DNA from: Planctomycetota bacterium | GTDB taxonomy: Bacteria; Planctomycetota; UBA1135; GCA-002686595 | Direction: 5' to 3' | Length of the DNA: 64,000 bases | Assembly (NCBI GenBank): GCA_022446815.1 | Contig: JAKVCD010000018.1 | Coordinates: 101,818 to 165,817 of the forward strand | Shown here: piece after piece, positions 7,503 through 15,476 of the stretch | How the letters are laid out: the number at the start of each line of letters is the position of its first letter | Position numbering within the stretch: the stretch's first letter is position 1 | The notes under the pieces: generated by a model | Databases searched by the model: none | Told to the model about the DNA's origin: nothing | Seen by the model: the letters and a program-made list of their open reading frames with translations, nothing else | Translations under genes and position numbers: made by a program

Positions 7503-10058
7503 TTACGGGGTGAAGGTGATCTCCAAGCCGTCAGTGAGGTCGCTCGACGAGCCGTCCCGGAACCAAGCCTGGAAGTACCAGGTGGAGCCAGGATTGATGG
7601 TGCTACCAGCCGGTGAGGGCTGAGGCAAGTCGAGAGCTCGAGTGTAGATGCCGCTGGAGCCAGAGTTCAGCGGGGGGCCGAGTCGAGTCGTAGCGCTGTT
7701 CACAGAGACGCAGCGGACACCATTGCCCAGGGGAGCGTTGGCCTGGCCGTCACCGAAGTAGAACAAGCCGAAGGTGTTGTTCGGGATGTTCTCTGCGAGC
7801 AGGTTGAGGTCGTTCGAGCTGACGCTCGCGCTGCCGCTCGCGCTGATCACTGCGCCGTTAGGACCGGACTGGCAGTAGCTCGTGCCGACACCCGTGCCTC
7901 CGTCGCAGGTCCGGTCGACGACCTGCAGGTCGTCGATCGCAGCCTCGATGATCGAGCCTGAACCGAGGTCGCTCGCGAGGAACCGCAGCTGCATGCTCGC
8001 GGTTGGAGTGAGGACGCTCGCGACCGAGAAGCTGTACTGGATCCAACCGCCGCTAGTGCCGGGGCCGGTGGGCCCGATCACCTCGATGTCGCTCCATGAG
8101 GAGCCGCCATCGTTGGAGAGCTGAATGATGAAGGTGTCAGCGCCTGGAGTGGCGCCGGCGCTGTTTGAGTACCAGCGCCAGTAACTGATCTCCGCAGTGG
8201 TCGAGCCGCTCAGGTCGTAGATCGGGGAGTAGAGGGTGGTCGTGCCGCCATCTACATCGTTCTCACCGAGGCTGCCACCGTTGGTTCCTTGTCCTGTGAC
8301 GAAGCAGAAGCTGCCGCCCGGGGTGTGGTCATCACCAGGCTGAGCGTCCGTGCCGATCGGGTTGACGCGCTCCCAGATTCCGGTCGTCGCAGTGTCCGAG
8401 GGGTCGCCAGCGATCCAGCCAGAGTTTGTCTCGAGGTCATCAGAGGCCAGCTCTGCGACGACGCCGATCTCGATCGCGAAGGTCTCCGTAGGTGCGGTCG
8501 CAGGGATCGTCACGGAGCCACAGCTCGTGTCAACGTAGCTCACGTAGAACTCAGGCTGATCGTCACAGCTCGCTCCGGGTAGGTCTGCCGTCCAGACGCC
8601 GCCGCCTTGATCCGTCATCGCGACGGCAGCATCGATAGTGCCGCCGTAGCCGTAGAAGACCTCCGGGTAGGTGCCGGTGAGCGGTAGCCCAGTGATGTTT
8701 GCCGTGACAGTGATGGGGACCCCAGGCTCGCTCAAGGTCGGGGGTTCGACGCTGATCGGGACGAGCGTCGGAAGGCAGCCAGCCGCGGCGGCTTGCATAA
8801 AGCTCACCGAGGTAGGGTGGAAGAAGGTCGTGACGTTCGCCGTGCCGCCTGGGCAGAGGTGGCAGTAGCTCATGATCGTACCTTGGTTTGTGCACACCTG
8901 TTGATTCTGGCAGCTGCCGAAGTAGCCATTAGGAGAGCACTCATCAACCGGCGGGCAGTAGTCATGCGTATGGATGCCGTTGAAGTTGTGGCCGATCTCA
9001 TGAAGCCAAACCATCGCGTCCCATTGGTTCGGACCCTGGGAGACGGGGAAGTTGAGGTTCCCGTCGAGATTCCCGCTGACTCCAAAGTTGTAGGTGTTGT
9101 CACAGAGCGCATTGAGCCATGCAACGCCACCACCGAGACCAGCGCCAGAGAGGAAGTGTCCAAGGGTGCAGTCGTTCGGGATGTTTCCGACCCACGCAGC
9201 CTGGAACTCATACAGCACGTCGATCGAGCTGCCGCCGCCGTCCTGTGCGATCCAGGGGTCGTTTGAGCTCGTGTAGAACTGGATATAGGGGTAGGTGAGC
9301 GTAGTGTTGATCTGCTCGGTGTAGCGGGAGCTCCCATAGGCGAGCAGGCTCGCCATGTAGGTGGTCAGTGGATTGAGGGCGCCGAAGATCTGAAAGAGCT
9401 GATAATCGGTCTCCATAGCGACAGTGCACTCGTAGGCGCCACAGTCAGAGCCTGCGGTTAAGTTGGTGTTGTAGGGTATGCGCGAGCTGCGGCCAACCTC
9501 GGTCGGGCGCTCAAACAGGGCGTCGCTCTGGCAGCCGAGCTGCGGCTCATTACCGCGGCTCAAGAGCTCTTGCTCATCAACTATGTAGGTCCAGCTGTTA
9601 CCCCAGTCGTTGTCTCCTGAGGGGTGCGGCATCAGGTGTGTCATGGTGCCTTCATTCCGGATCCAGCCCCGCGAGCCGTAGAGGCTGAAGCTCATCATGA
9701 CCTCAGAATCCCCAGAGCCCACGACCTCACCTGCCCACACCGTGAGACCGAGCCCGTCGAGGAGGTTGGGGCGAGGCTCACCATCTACGTAGAAGCCGAA
9801 CTTGCAGATGTCCGTTGAGACTCTCTTCAGATCGACCTCGATGAGTTCTCCTTGAGGGGTCGGGACACCCGTGAGCCGAAGCTCCTGGTAGAGCTCTAGC
9901 TGGAGGATGGCGTCAGGGTTGTTAGTCATCCTGTGGGAGTTTGCCTCGCCATCGAAGCCCGCGTACTCCAAGGGGAAGAGGACAGAGGCCGACTGCGCGG
10001 CCGCTGTAGATGCGACGAGAAGCGCGAGAGAGCCTGTTCGGATGGATTGAAGCAGCAT
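7503..10058 (-). CDS. Secreted reprolysin-like zinc metalloprotease with anchor-type C-terminus
   Basis: Predicted exported zinc endopeptidase of the metzincin group. A signal peptide covers about residues 1-21. The zinc site is HEIGHNFNGIHTHD near residues 351-364, i.e. HExxHxxGxxH followed by D, typical of M12B-like (adamalysin/reprolysin) enzymes. Cysteines cluster just after it (CPPVDECSP, CQNQQVC). A beta-rich module similar to choice-of-anchor J/MAM domains spans about residues 545-715. The last 125 residues (from YCQSGPNG near 726) form a domain that recurs in the 793-residue protein at 29837-32218. The last residues before the stop are LEITFTP, and a strong hairpin follows. It is monocistronic. 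Substrate is unknown; its secreted-hydrolase neighbours suggest extracellular protein degradation. Confidence 0.88.
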   Translation of the reverse strand: MLLQSIRTGSLALLVASTAAAQSASVLFPLEYAGFDGEANSHRMTNNPDAILQLELYQELRLTGVPTPQGELIEVDLKRVSTDICKFGFYVDGEPRPNLLDGLGLTVWAGEVVGSGDSEVMMSFSLYGSRGWIRNEGTMTHLMPHPSGDNDWGNSWTYIVDEQELLSRGNEPQLGCQSDALFERPTEVGRSSRIPYNTNLTAGSDCGAYECTVAMETDYQLFQIFGALNPLTTYMASLLAYGSSRYTEQINTTLTYPYIQFYTSSNDPWIAQDGGGSSIDVLYEFQAAWVGNIPNDCTLGHFLSGAGLGGGVAWLNALCDNTYNFGVSGNLDGNLNFPVSQGPNQWDAMVWLHEIGHNFNGIHTHDYCPPVDECSPNGYFGSCQNQQVCTNQGTIMSYCHLCPGGTANVTTFFHPTSVSFMQAAAAGCLPTLVPISVEPPTLSEPGVPITVTANITGLPLTGTYPEVFYGYGGTIDAAVAMTDQGGGVWTADLPGASCDDQPEFYVSYVDTSCGSVTIPATAPTETFAIEIGVVAELASDDLETNSGWIAGDPSDTATTGIWERVNPIGTDAQPGDDHTPGGSFCFVTGQGTNGGSLGENDVDGGTTTLYSPIYDLSGSTTAEISYWRWYSNSAGATPGADTFIIQLSNDGGSSWSDIEVIGPTGPGTSGGWIQYSFSVASVLTPTASMQLRFLASDLGSGSIIEAAIDDLQVVDRTCDGGTGVGTSYCQSGPNGAVISASGSASVSSNDLNLLAENIPNNTFGLFYFGDGQANAPLGNGVRCVSVNSATTRLGPPLNSGSSGIYTRALDLPQPSPAGSTINPGSTWYFQAWFRDGSSSDLTDGLEITFTP

Positions 10059-10155
10059 GTGGATTCCGTAATTTCAGGGTGGAGCTGGGGTGTAAAGACT
10101 GAGACCCACTACAAAGGTATCAGAGCGTCCGAAAACGCGGGCTGTTCCTTGTTGA

Positions 10156-10172
10156 CGTAGACTTCGTCTACG
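10156..10172. repeat. Perfect 7-bp inverted repeat, loop TTC
   Basis: CGTAGAC-TTC-GTCTACG lies in the 148-base gap between the alpha/beta hydrolase stop and the metalloprotease start. It is upstream of the metalloprotease (about 100 bases from its ATG) and could be an operator or an RNA hairpin; role unknown. Confidence 0.5.
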
Positions 10173-10195
10173 CTGGAAGATCGCTCGAGCGGGCG

Positions 10196-10217
10196 AAAAA
10201 AGGCCCTCAGGGGGCCT
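10196..10217 (-). terminator. Intrinsic terminator overlapping the stop of the alpha/beta hydrolase
   Basis: On the minus strand AGGCCC-CCTGA-GGGCCT forms a 6-bp stem with a 5-base loop, followed by an uninterrupted run of T. The TGA stop (10209-10207) lies inside the loop, so translation termination and the hairpin overlap. Confidence 0.75.
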
Positions 10218-11400
10218 GCAAAACGGCCATCCGCGTCCAGAGAACGTTCTCTGGTGAGAACGCCCCGCCACGAACATATAGGTTTTGGGGGCCTCCAGAG
10301 GGAAGCTCAGCAGTCACCTTGACCAGCCCAGTCATTGGAACCAGTCCCTTCGTGAGGAGGCGAGAGCGGGCCGGGTCGAGCCCCGGGAACCATTGGGGGC
10401 TTGAGAGAGGTGTGGTGCCGAGGCTAGCTCCAACCACCCAGCGGAGATCAGGGACGCTCGCGCCTCCAACGTGTAGCTCCGAATCTGTGAGCGCTGTCCA
10501 AAGGATCGGCTGACGGCAGATCGCCTCAGGTGTGAGAGGCTCACTCGAGGCGCCGTCGCCGAAGATGTGATAGCACTCGTCCTCACGTCCGCTTACCTCT
10601 GCCTGGAGCAGCGCGACCACAATTCTCCTGTGAAGGCGGTGCTGCTCGGAGTGAGAGAGGGGGTTGAAGGCCGAGGGGAAGTTGATGGAGCCGTTGTGTC
10701 CAGCGCCTTCGATCACCGTATAGGTGCGCCTGCGCGTCGCGGTCGCGCTCTCGTAGAAGGGGACGGCATGAAAAACCGGCGGGTTGATGAGGTCATTCGA
10801 GCCCGCGATGACATGGAGGGCGCCTTTGTATGTGGAGAGCGCCGGGAGATCGTTCATCCTCGGCTCCATCGCGATCGCGCAAGCGTAGACCTCAGCTTCC
10901 AGCTCAGGGATCATCATGTTGGCGACACAGCCGTTGGAGTGACCGACGACTGCCCAGTCGCTGTCGTCGAGCATGCCCTCGAAGAAAGCTCCGGCAGTCA
11001 CGCTCTGCTCGTCCATCCAATAGAGCATGGCGTGTGTGTCTTGGGCTTGGCGATCGATGAACTGGAAGAGCCCGGACTCTGTACCGATGGAGGCTACGAC
11101 GAAGCCATGACTCGCGATGTGTTCGCAGAGGTCGCTGTAGAACTGCGGAGGCGCGAAGTAGCCGTGGGAGAAGCCTACGAGCGGGTAAGGGCCGTCGGCG
11201 AGGCGCGGCGGAGTGTTCGTTCCAGAGGTCTCGGCCGGATAGTAGATCTCGGCGGAGACGTTATTCGCCGCTGCGAGCGGATGACTGAATTGCACGGAGG
11301 TCACTCCAGCCGGGTACGAGCCAGGGTCCTCGGGGACCTGCGCCAAGGTGGCCCCACACAAGGCGAGGGGGGCGAGGGCTAGCTGGATGAGCTTCAGCAC
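10207..11400 (-). CDS. Secreted alpha/beta hydrolase (chlorophyllase/PAF-acetylhydrolase-like)
   Basis: Predicted exported esterase. A signal peptide (hydrophobic core LIQLALAPLALCGATLA) precedes an alpha/beta-hydrolase fold with oxyanion region VGFSHGYFAPP, nucleophile elbow VVGHSNGC, likely acid in IAGSNDLINPP and catalytic His in EGAGHNGS. This layout is typical of dienelactone-hydrolase/chlorophyllase/polyesterase-like enzymes. About 85 residues at the end (from VGGASVPDLRW) form an extra beta module ending in VLWTRMAVLQAP, perhaps for surface attachment. The start is GTG at 11400, preceded by TACCAT six bases upstream and no clear ribosome site. The gene is divergent from the hydroxyproline operon by 94 bases. 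Substrate cannot be read from the sequence. Confidence 0.8.
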   Translation of the reverse strand: MLKLIQLALAPLALCGATLAQVPEDPGSYPAGVTSVQFSHPLAAANNVSAEIYYPAETSGTNTPPRLADGPYPLVGFSHGYFAPPQFYSDLCEHIASHGFVVASIGTESGLFQFIDRQAQDTHAMLYWMDEQSVTAGAFFEGMLDDSDWAVVGHSNGCVANMMIPELEAEVYACAIAMEPRMNDLPALSTYKGALHVIAGSNDLINPPVFHAVPFYESATATRRRTYTVIEGAGHNGSINFPSAFNPLSHSEQHRLHRRIVVALLQAEVSGREDECYHIFGDGASSEPLTPEAICRQPILWTALTDSELHVGGASVPDLRWVVGASLGTTPLSSPQWFPGLDPARSRLLTKGLVPMTGLVKVTAELPSGGPQNLYVRGGAFSPENVLWTRMAVLQAP

Positions 11401-11406
11401 CTCTTG

Positions 11407-11412
11407 ATGGTA
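11407..11412 (-). promoter_or_regulatory. TACCAT -10-like hexamer, leaderless start
   Basis: Minus-strand TACCAT, 6-base spacer CAAGAG, then GTG at 11400. The AAGAG in the spacer could alternatively act as a weak Shine-Dalgarno. Confidence 0.45.
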
Positions 11413-11482
11413 TCAGCTTCTCTGGAGCGCTGGCGGGGTCCCCTCAACAGGCTTGAGGGGAAGACATGAGAGCCCTTGGAGC

Positions 11483-11488
11483 TATCCT
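11483..11488 (+). promoter_or_regulatory. TATCCT -10-like hexamer, leaderless start of the ketimine reductase gene
   Basis: TATCCT, 6-base spacer GCTGTT, then GTG at 11495. It decides the start over the upstream in-frame TTG at 11453. Confidence 0.55.
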
Positions 11489-11494
11489 GCTGTT

Positions 11495-12472
11495 GTGAAG
11501 CTGCTCATCCTCTCTGCCGCTGAGCTCGCTCGCGCGCTCCCCATGACCGCTGCCATCGATGCTGTGGCGCGCGCTTACCGCGCGACCTCTGCTGGCGACG
11601 TCCGCGCCCCGCTTCGGACAGCGATCCCTGCGGGTGAGGGTGGGACGACCCTGCTCATGGGAGCCGCCATCGGTGACGAAGAGCTAGCCGCGAAGATCGT
11701 CTCCTTCTTTCCTGCCAACGCAGCGCACGGGGCGCCGACGGTGAGCGGACTCGTGATCGCGATGGATCCCGTCACCGGCGCTCCGCGCGCGCTCTTGCCC
11801 GGAGGCGCGCTCACCGCGCTTCGCACTGGGGCAGCGAGCGGTATCTCGACGAAGGCGCTCGCTAGAGAAGATGCACGGGTCGGAGCCGTCTTCGGCGCGG
11901 GTGTGCAGGCTCGCACCCAGGCCCTCGCGATCGACACAGCGCGCGAGCTAGAGGAGTTGAGGGTCTGGTCACGCAGACCGGAGGCTGGTGAGGCTCTCGT
12001 CGAGGCGCTCAAGGGGGAGCTGAAGGCAAAGCCTGTGTTCGTAAAGGACGCGAGAGAGGCTGTACGGGATGCGGACGTGCTCTGCACCGCGACCAGCGCG
12101 GAAGCGCCTGTCCTCTGTGGGGAGTGGTTGGCGCCCGGAGCACACGTGAGCGCTGTCGGGAGCTTTCGACCTGAGATGAAGGAGCTCGACGAACGCCTCA
12201 TCAGTGAGGCCAGGGTGTTTGTGGACTCGGTAGAGGCCTGTCTAGAGGAGGCCGGTGAGCTCATCGCCGCGGCTCAAAGCGGTGTCACGAGCGCCCGCGA
12301 GTGGACGGAGCTGGGTGATGTCCTCGAGGGCAGAGCCGAAGGGCGCTCCAGCGATGAGGAGCTCACGCTGTTTAAGTCAGTCGGGCTCGCGCCCCAAGAC
12401 GCCTGCGCAGCAGCAGCAGCCCTCCAGGTCGCTGAGGCAGAAGGGATCGGGCAGCTGGTGGACCTCTCGTGA
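11495..12472 (+). CDS. lhpI: Ornithine cyclodeaminase/mu-crystallin family, probable delta1-pyrroline-2-carboxylate reductase
   Basis: Cytoplasmic NAD(P)H-dependent enzyme of the OCD/mu-crystallin family, predicted to reduce delta1-pyrroline-2-carboxylate to L-proline. Visible blocks are LLMGAAIGDEELAAKIVSFF (substrate side), TALRTGAASGISTKALA, and the Rossmann segment VGAVFGAGVQARTQ (GxGxQA), followed by VWSRRPE and a CTATSAEAPVL loop. The length of 325 residues is normal. GTG at 11495 was chosen because TATCCT sits six bases upstream and the protein then begins directly with the family N-terminus (VKLLILSAAEL). The stop overlaps the ATG of the proline-racemase-like gene (TGATG), so the two are coupled. 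That partner strongly favours the pyrroline-2-carboxylate reductase role over ornithine cyclodeaminase; the assignment is inferred from context. Confidence 0.8.
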   Translation: MKLLILSAAELARALPMTAAIDAVARAYRATSAGDVRAPLRTAIPAGEGGTTLLMGAAIGDEELAAKIVSFFPANAAHGAPTVSGLVIAMDPVTGAPRALLPGGALTALRTGAASGISTKALAREDARVGAVFGAGVQARTQALAIDTARELEELRVWSRRPEAGEALVEALKGELKAKPVFVKDAREAVRDADVLCTATSAEAPVLCGEWLAPGAHVSAVGSFRPEMKELDERLISEARVFVDSVEACLEEAGELIAAAQSGVTSAREWTELGDVLEGRAEGRSSDEELTLFKSVGLAPQDACAAAAALQVAEAEGIGQLVDLS

Positions 12473-13470
12473 TGGAACGCATCACGAGCATCGACGCGCA
12501 CACCGCCGGAGAGCCCCTGCGTGTCATCACCTCAGGCCTGCCTGAGATCCCGGGCGAGACGATCCTCACGAGGAGGCGTTGGGCGGAGGAGCACCTCGAG
12601 CCGCTGCGGCGCGCGCTGATGTTGGAGCCACGGGGGCACGCGGACATGTACGGCTGCATCCCGATGTCTCCGGCGACGACTGATGGTGATGTGGGGGTCT
12701 TATTCCTGCACAACGAGGGCTACAGCACGATGTGTGGGCACGGGATCATCGGGCTCGTCAAAGTGGGCGTGGAGGAGGGGCTCTTCGAGGTTGACCCAGC
12801 AGAGCCCGTGGTGCGGATCGACACTCCAGCAGGGCGCGTCACAGCGACCGCTCATATGGAGCGAGGGCGAGTCGAGCGCGTCTCTTTTGAGAACGTCCCC
12901 TCATTCCTCCTCAAGCGCGACGTCCTCATCGAGGCGCCGACGCTGGGTGAGGTCTGCTGCGATATCGGGTACGGCGGGGCCTTCTATGCATACGTTGACG
13001 CTGTGGAGCTCGGGCTAGACCTCGCGCCGAGCTCCTTCGATCAAATCGTTGCTGCTGGTAAGGAGCTGAAAGCGGCGGTCAGTGAGGCCGTAGAGCTCGT
13101 CCACCCCTCAGGCGATGCCGACCTGAACTTTCTGTATGGGACGATCTTCGTCAGCCCCGCAGCCTCCAGCGCTCACAGTCGGAACGTCTGTGTCTTTGCA
13201 GACGGAGAGGTTGACCGCTCGCCTACAGGCACAGGTGTCAGCGGACGCGCCGCCATCCATCACGCGCGAGGTGAGCTGGACCTAGGGGAGCGCATCACGA
13301 TCGAGAGCATCCTAGGGACGAGCTTTGACGTAGAGCTCACAGGGACCTGCGAGGTGGGGGGGCTCCAAGCTGTCATCCCGCGTGTGACTGGGAGCGCTCA
13401 CATAACGGGCAGGCACGAGTTCCTGATCTCGCCAGAAGACCCCCTCGCGGCGGGCTTCCTGCTGCGCTGA
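12472..13470 (+). CDS. lhpH: Proline racemase family, trans-3-hydroxy-L-proline dehydratase type
   Basis: Predicted to dehydrate trans-3-hydroxy-L-proline to delta1-pyrroline-2-carboxylate. The first catalytic cysteine is present in YSTMCGHG (Cys88). The position of the second catalytic cysteine, in the DRSPxGTG motif, is threonine (DRSPTGTG, Thr252). Within the proline racemase superfamily Cys/Cys marks racemases and epimerases and Cys/Thr marks the dehydratase, so the sequence itself points to dehydratase. Other family blocks seen are MYGCIPMSP and DIGYGGAFYAYVD. ATG at 12472 overlaps the upstream stop; GTG at 12469 is an alternative. Its coupled partner supplies the next step, giving a complete two-step route to proline. 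Trans-3-hydroxyproline occurs in type IV collagen and some peptides. Confidence 0.88.
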   Translation: MERITSIDAHTAGEPLRVITSGLPEIPGETILTRRRWAEEHLEPLRRALMLEPRGHADMYGCIPMSPATTDGDVGVLFLHNEGYSTMCGHGIIGLVKVGVEEGLFEVDPAEPVVRIDTPAGRVTATAHMERGRVERVSFENVPSFLLKRDVLIEAPTLGEVCCDIGYGGAFYAYVDAVELGLDLAPSSFDQIVAAGKELKAAVSEAVELVHPSGDADLNFLYGTIFVSPAASSAHSRNVCVFADGEVDRSPTGTGVSGRAAIHHARGELDLGERITIESILGTSFDVELTGTCEVGGLQAVIPRVTGSAHITGRHEFLISPEDPLAAGFLLR

Positions 13471-13577
13471 CCCTCCAAGGGGCTTTTCGGGGCCGCGGCA
13501 TGGAGCTTTTTTAGGAGATCAGGGATCAAAATGCAGGTTCGTGTATCTTCTATACTAGCCAAGGATATCGGCACGCA

Positions 13578-15230
13578 ATGAGAGCTCCCTACCTGTCCCC
13601 ACTGTGCGTCATCGCGCTCCTCGCTGGAGCTGCGGAGGCGCAGCTCCAGGCACCCACGACGCCGGCGGAGAATCCGATCACCGAGGAGAAACGGATCCTG
13701 GGGAAGATCCTCTTCTGGGAGGAGCAGCTCTCCAGCTCGAATAACGTCGCCTGCGGCACCTGCCACCGAGCAGAGGCTGGCGGTGGAGACCCTAGAGGGG
13801 CGCTGAACCCGGGCTTCAACGGAATCTACGGAGGGCCCGATGATGTCTTCGGCTCCTTGGGGGTCCGGTACTCAGGGCCTGCGAATGACTTTCAGCCGGA
13901 GCCGACCTTTGGATTGAACCCGCAGGTCACCGCGCGCACCTCTCCCTCAGTCTTCACAGCGGCATATCACCAAGAGCTCTTTTGGGACGGCCGCGCCTCG
14001 TCGACCTTCATCTCGCCGGACACCGGCGCGGTTGCGATCGCGACAGGCGGTTCGCTCGAGTCCCAGAGCTTAGGGCCGATCCTCTCTGTGGTTGAGATGG
14101 GGCATGAGGGCAGGACCTGGACTGATGTGACTCAGAAGCTCAAGCACGCTCGGCCGTTGGCGCTCGCGACCGATCTTCCTCGGGACATGGCCGCCGCCGT
14201 TGCGGGTGGTGTGACCTACCCGGAGCTCTTTACGGCGGCCTTCGGAGACGCTGAGATTAGGGCTGAGCGCATAGCCTTCGCGCTCGCGACGTATCAGCGC
14301 ACGCTCACGCCAGATCAGACGCCGTGGGATCTCTACGAACAGGGACAGAGTTCTGCGCTCACACCAGAGCAGACCAACGGGCTGAACCTCTTCCTGGGTG
14401 AGGCGAAGTGCTCTTTATGTCACACCCCGCCGCTGTTTTCGGATGACGACTTCCACAACCTGGGCAATCGCCCGTACTTCGAGGACATAGGGCGCAGGAG
14501 CGTCACCGGCTTCTTCTCAGATCGGGGGAAGTTCAAGACGCCGAGCTTGAGAAATGCTGGCTTGCGCTCACGCTACTTCCACAACGGGCAGAACGGCGGC
14601 CCGCTTCTTGGGCCGGAATTCGGCGGCGGCCCGCTCGGTAATGTCTTGCTCTTCTACTTCTTAGGGGGAGGGGATTTTGACGAGAACCTAGACTCTGGCC
14701 TAGACCCGCTTGGCGGACCCAATGCGCTGACGCAGGCTGAGATGATGGATCTCAGAGCGTTCATCGAAGAGGGCCTCACAGATCCTCGCGTCGCGGCTGG
14801 GCAGTTCCCCTTCGACAGGCCGACCCTCTATTCAGAGCGGACAGATGACGGGATCCAAAGGTTAGGAGGTGGCACGCCTGGCTCTGGTGGTTTCACGCCG
14901 GAGTTCTTCATTGAAGTCGCGCCTGCGGTGGGGAATGACGAGTTTAGGGTTGGGGTCTTTGACGCTTTGGGTGGAGGGACGGCCTATCTCCGGATGAGCT
15001 TGGTCGGCGCCGCGAGCACGCCTTCCTTCAGCCCTGCAGCGAGGTGGATCTATCCGGGCCTCTCCCTTGGGGGACTCGGCGCGGGCGCTGGTTACGGGAC
15101 CTGGCAGGCTCCCTTGCGCAGCTCGATCCATATGATCGGGCGGAGAGTCGATCTTCAGTGGTTTGTCTCTGACGCGGGCGCGAATGGTCCGTTCGCGACA
15201 TCAGAGACGGTCCGCGTGACCTTGTTCTAG
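13578..15230 (+). CDS. Secreted di-heme cytochrome c peroxidase (MauG/CcpA family), copy 1
   Basis: Predicted periplasmic or exported di-heme protein that reduces peroxides or oxidises a partner. A signal peptide (about residues 1-22, ending AEA) precedes two c-type heme sites, CGTCH near residue 57 and CSLCH near 277. Family blocks are SPSVFTAAYHQELFWDGR, VEMG, and FKTPSLRNAGLRSRYFHNG. From about residue 430 a C-terminal module of about 115 residues (FFIEVAPAVG... to VRVTLF) is added that typical CcpA lacks. The gene is followed by a paralogue in tandem. Upstream, TATACT (13552-13557) and TATCGG six bases before ATG are candidate -10 elements; AAGGAT could bind ribosomes. Whether it is a true peroxidase or a MauG-like oxidase cannot be told. 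Confidence 0.87.
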   Translation: MRAPYLSPLCVIALLAGAAEAQLQAPTTPAENPITEEKRILGKILFWEEQLSSSNNVACGTCHRAEAGGGDPRGALNPGFNGIYGGPDDVFGSLGVRYSGPANDFQPEPTFGLNPQVTARTSPSVFTAAYHQELFWDGRASSTFISPDTGAVAIATGGSLESQSLGPILSVVEMGHEGRTWTDVTQKLKHARPLALATDLPRDMAAAVAGGVTYPELFTAAFGDAEIRAERIAFALATYQRTLTPDQTPWDLYEQGQSSALTPEQTNGLNLFLGEAKCSLCHTPPLFSDDDFHNLGNRPYFEDIGRRSVTGFFSDRGKFKTPSLRNAGLRSRYFHNGQNGGPLLGPEFGGGPLGNVLLFYFLGGGDFDENLDSGLDPLGGPNALTQAEMMDLRAFIEEGLTDPRVAAGQFPFDRPTLYSERTDDGIQRLGGGTPGSGGFTPEFFIEVAPAVGNDEFRVGVFDALGGGTAYLRMSLVGAASTPSFSPAARWIYPGLSLGGLGAGAGYGTWQAPLRSSIHMIGRRVDLQWFVSDAGANGPFATSETVRVTLF

Positions 15231-15257
15231 CTCGATCTGCAGAAGAGCTGCTTCAGA

Positions 15258-15279
15258 CTCTCTCCTTAAGAGGAGAGAG
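15258..15279 (+). terminator. Perfect 9-bp stem-loop after peroxidase copy 1
   Basis: CTCTCTCCT-TAAG-AGGAGAGAG, 28 bases after the stop. There is no T-run, so it is a weak or factor-dependent terminator, or an mRNA-stability hairpin. The rest of the 246-base gap before the next gene shows nothing else I recognise. Confidence 0.5.
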
Positions 15280-15476
15280 GGCCGATATACAACTTTGATA
15301 GAGGGTTTGTTTCTTAGGGGCAGAGACGCTCGAATGCCTGCTTAGGAGGGCGCGCCCCCCACCGCTCCGGCGTCACCGGTATACCCGATCGGCTCGACTC
15401 AGGTGCGTCCGCGCCCTTCTCTATTCCCCACGTCCCCCGTGTCATCTGAGGAGGTCCCCACCTCTAAGGAGGAGGC

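Noticed and set aside
10567-11382. 271-codon plus-strand open frame opposite the alpha/beta hydrolase
   Set aside because: Exactly antisense to a gene with clear catalytic motifs; its translation is Arg/Glu/Val-rich without a fold, typical of GC-rich shadow frames.
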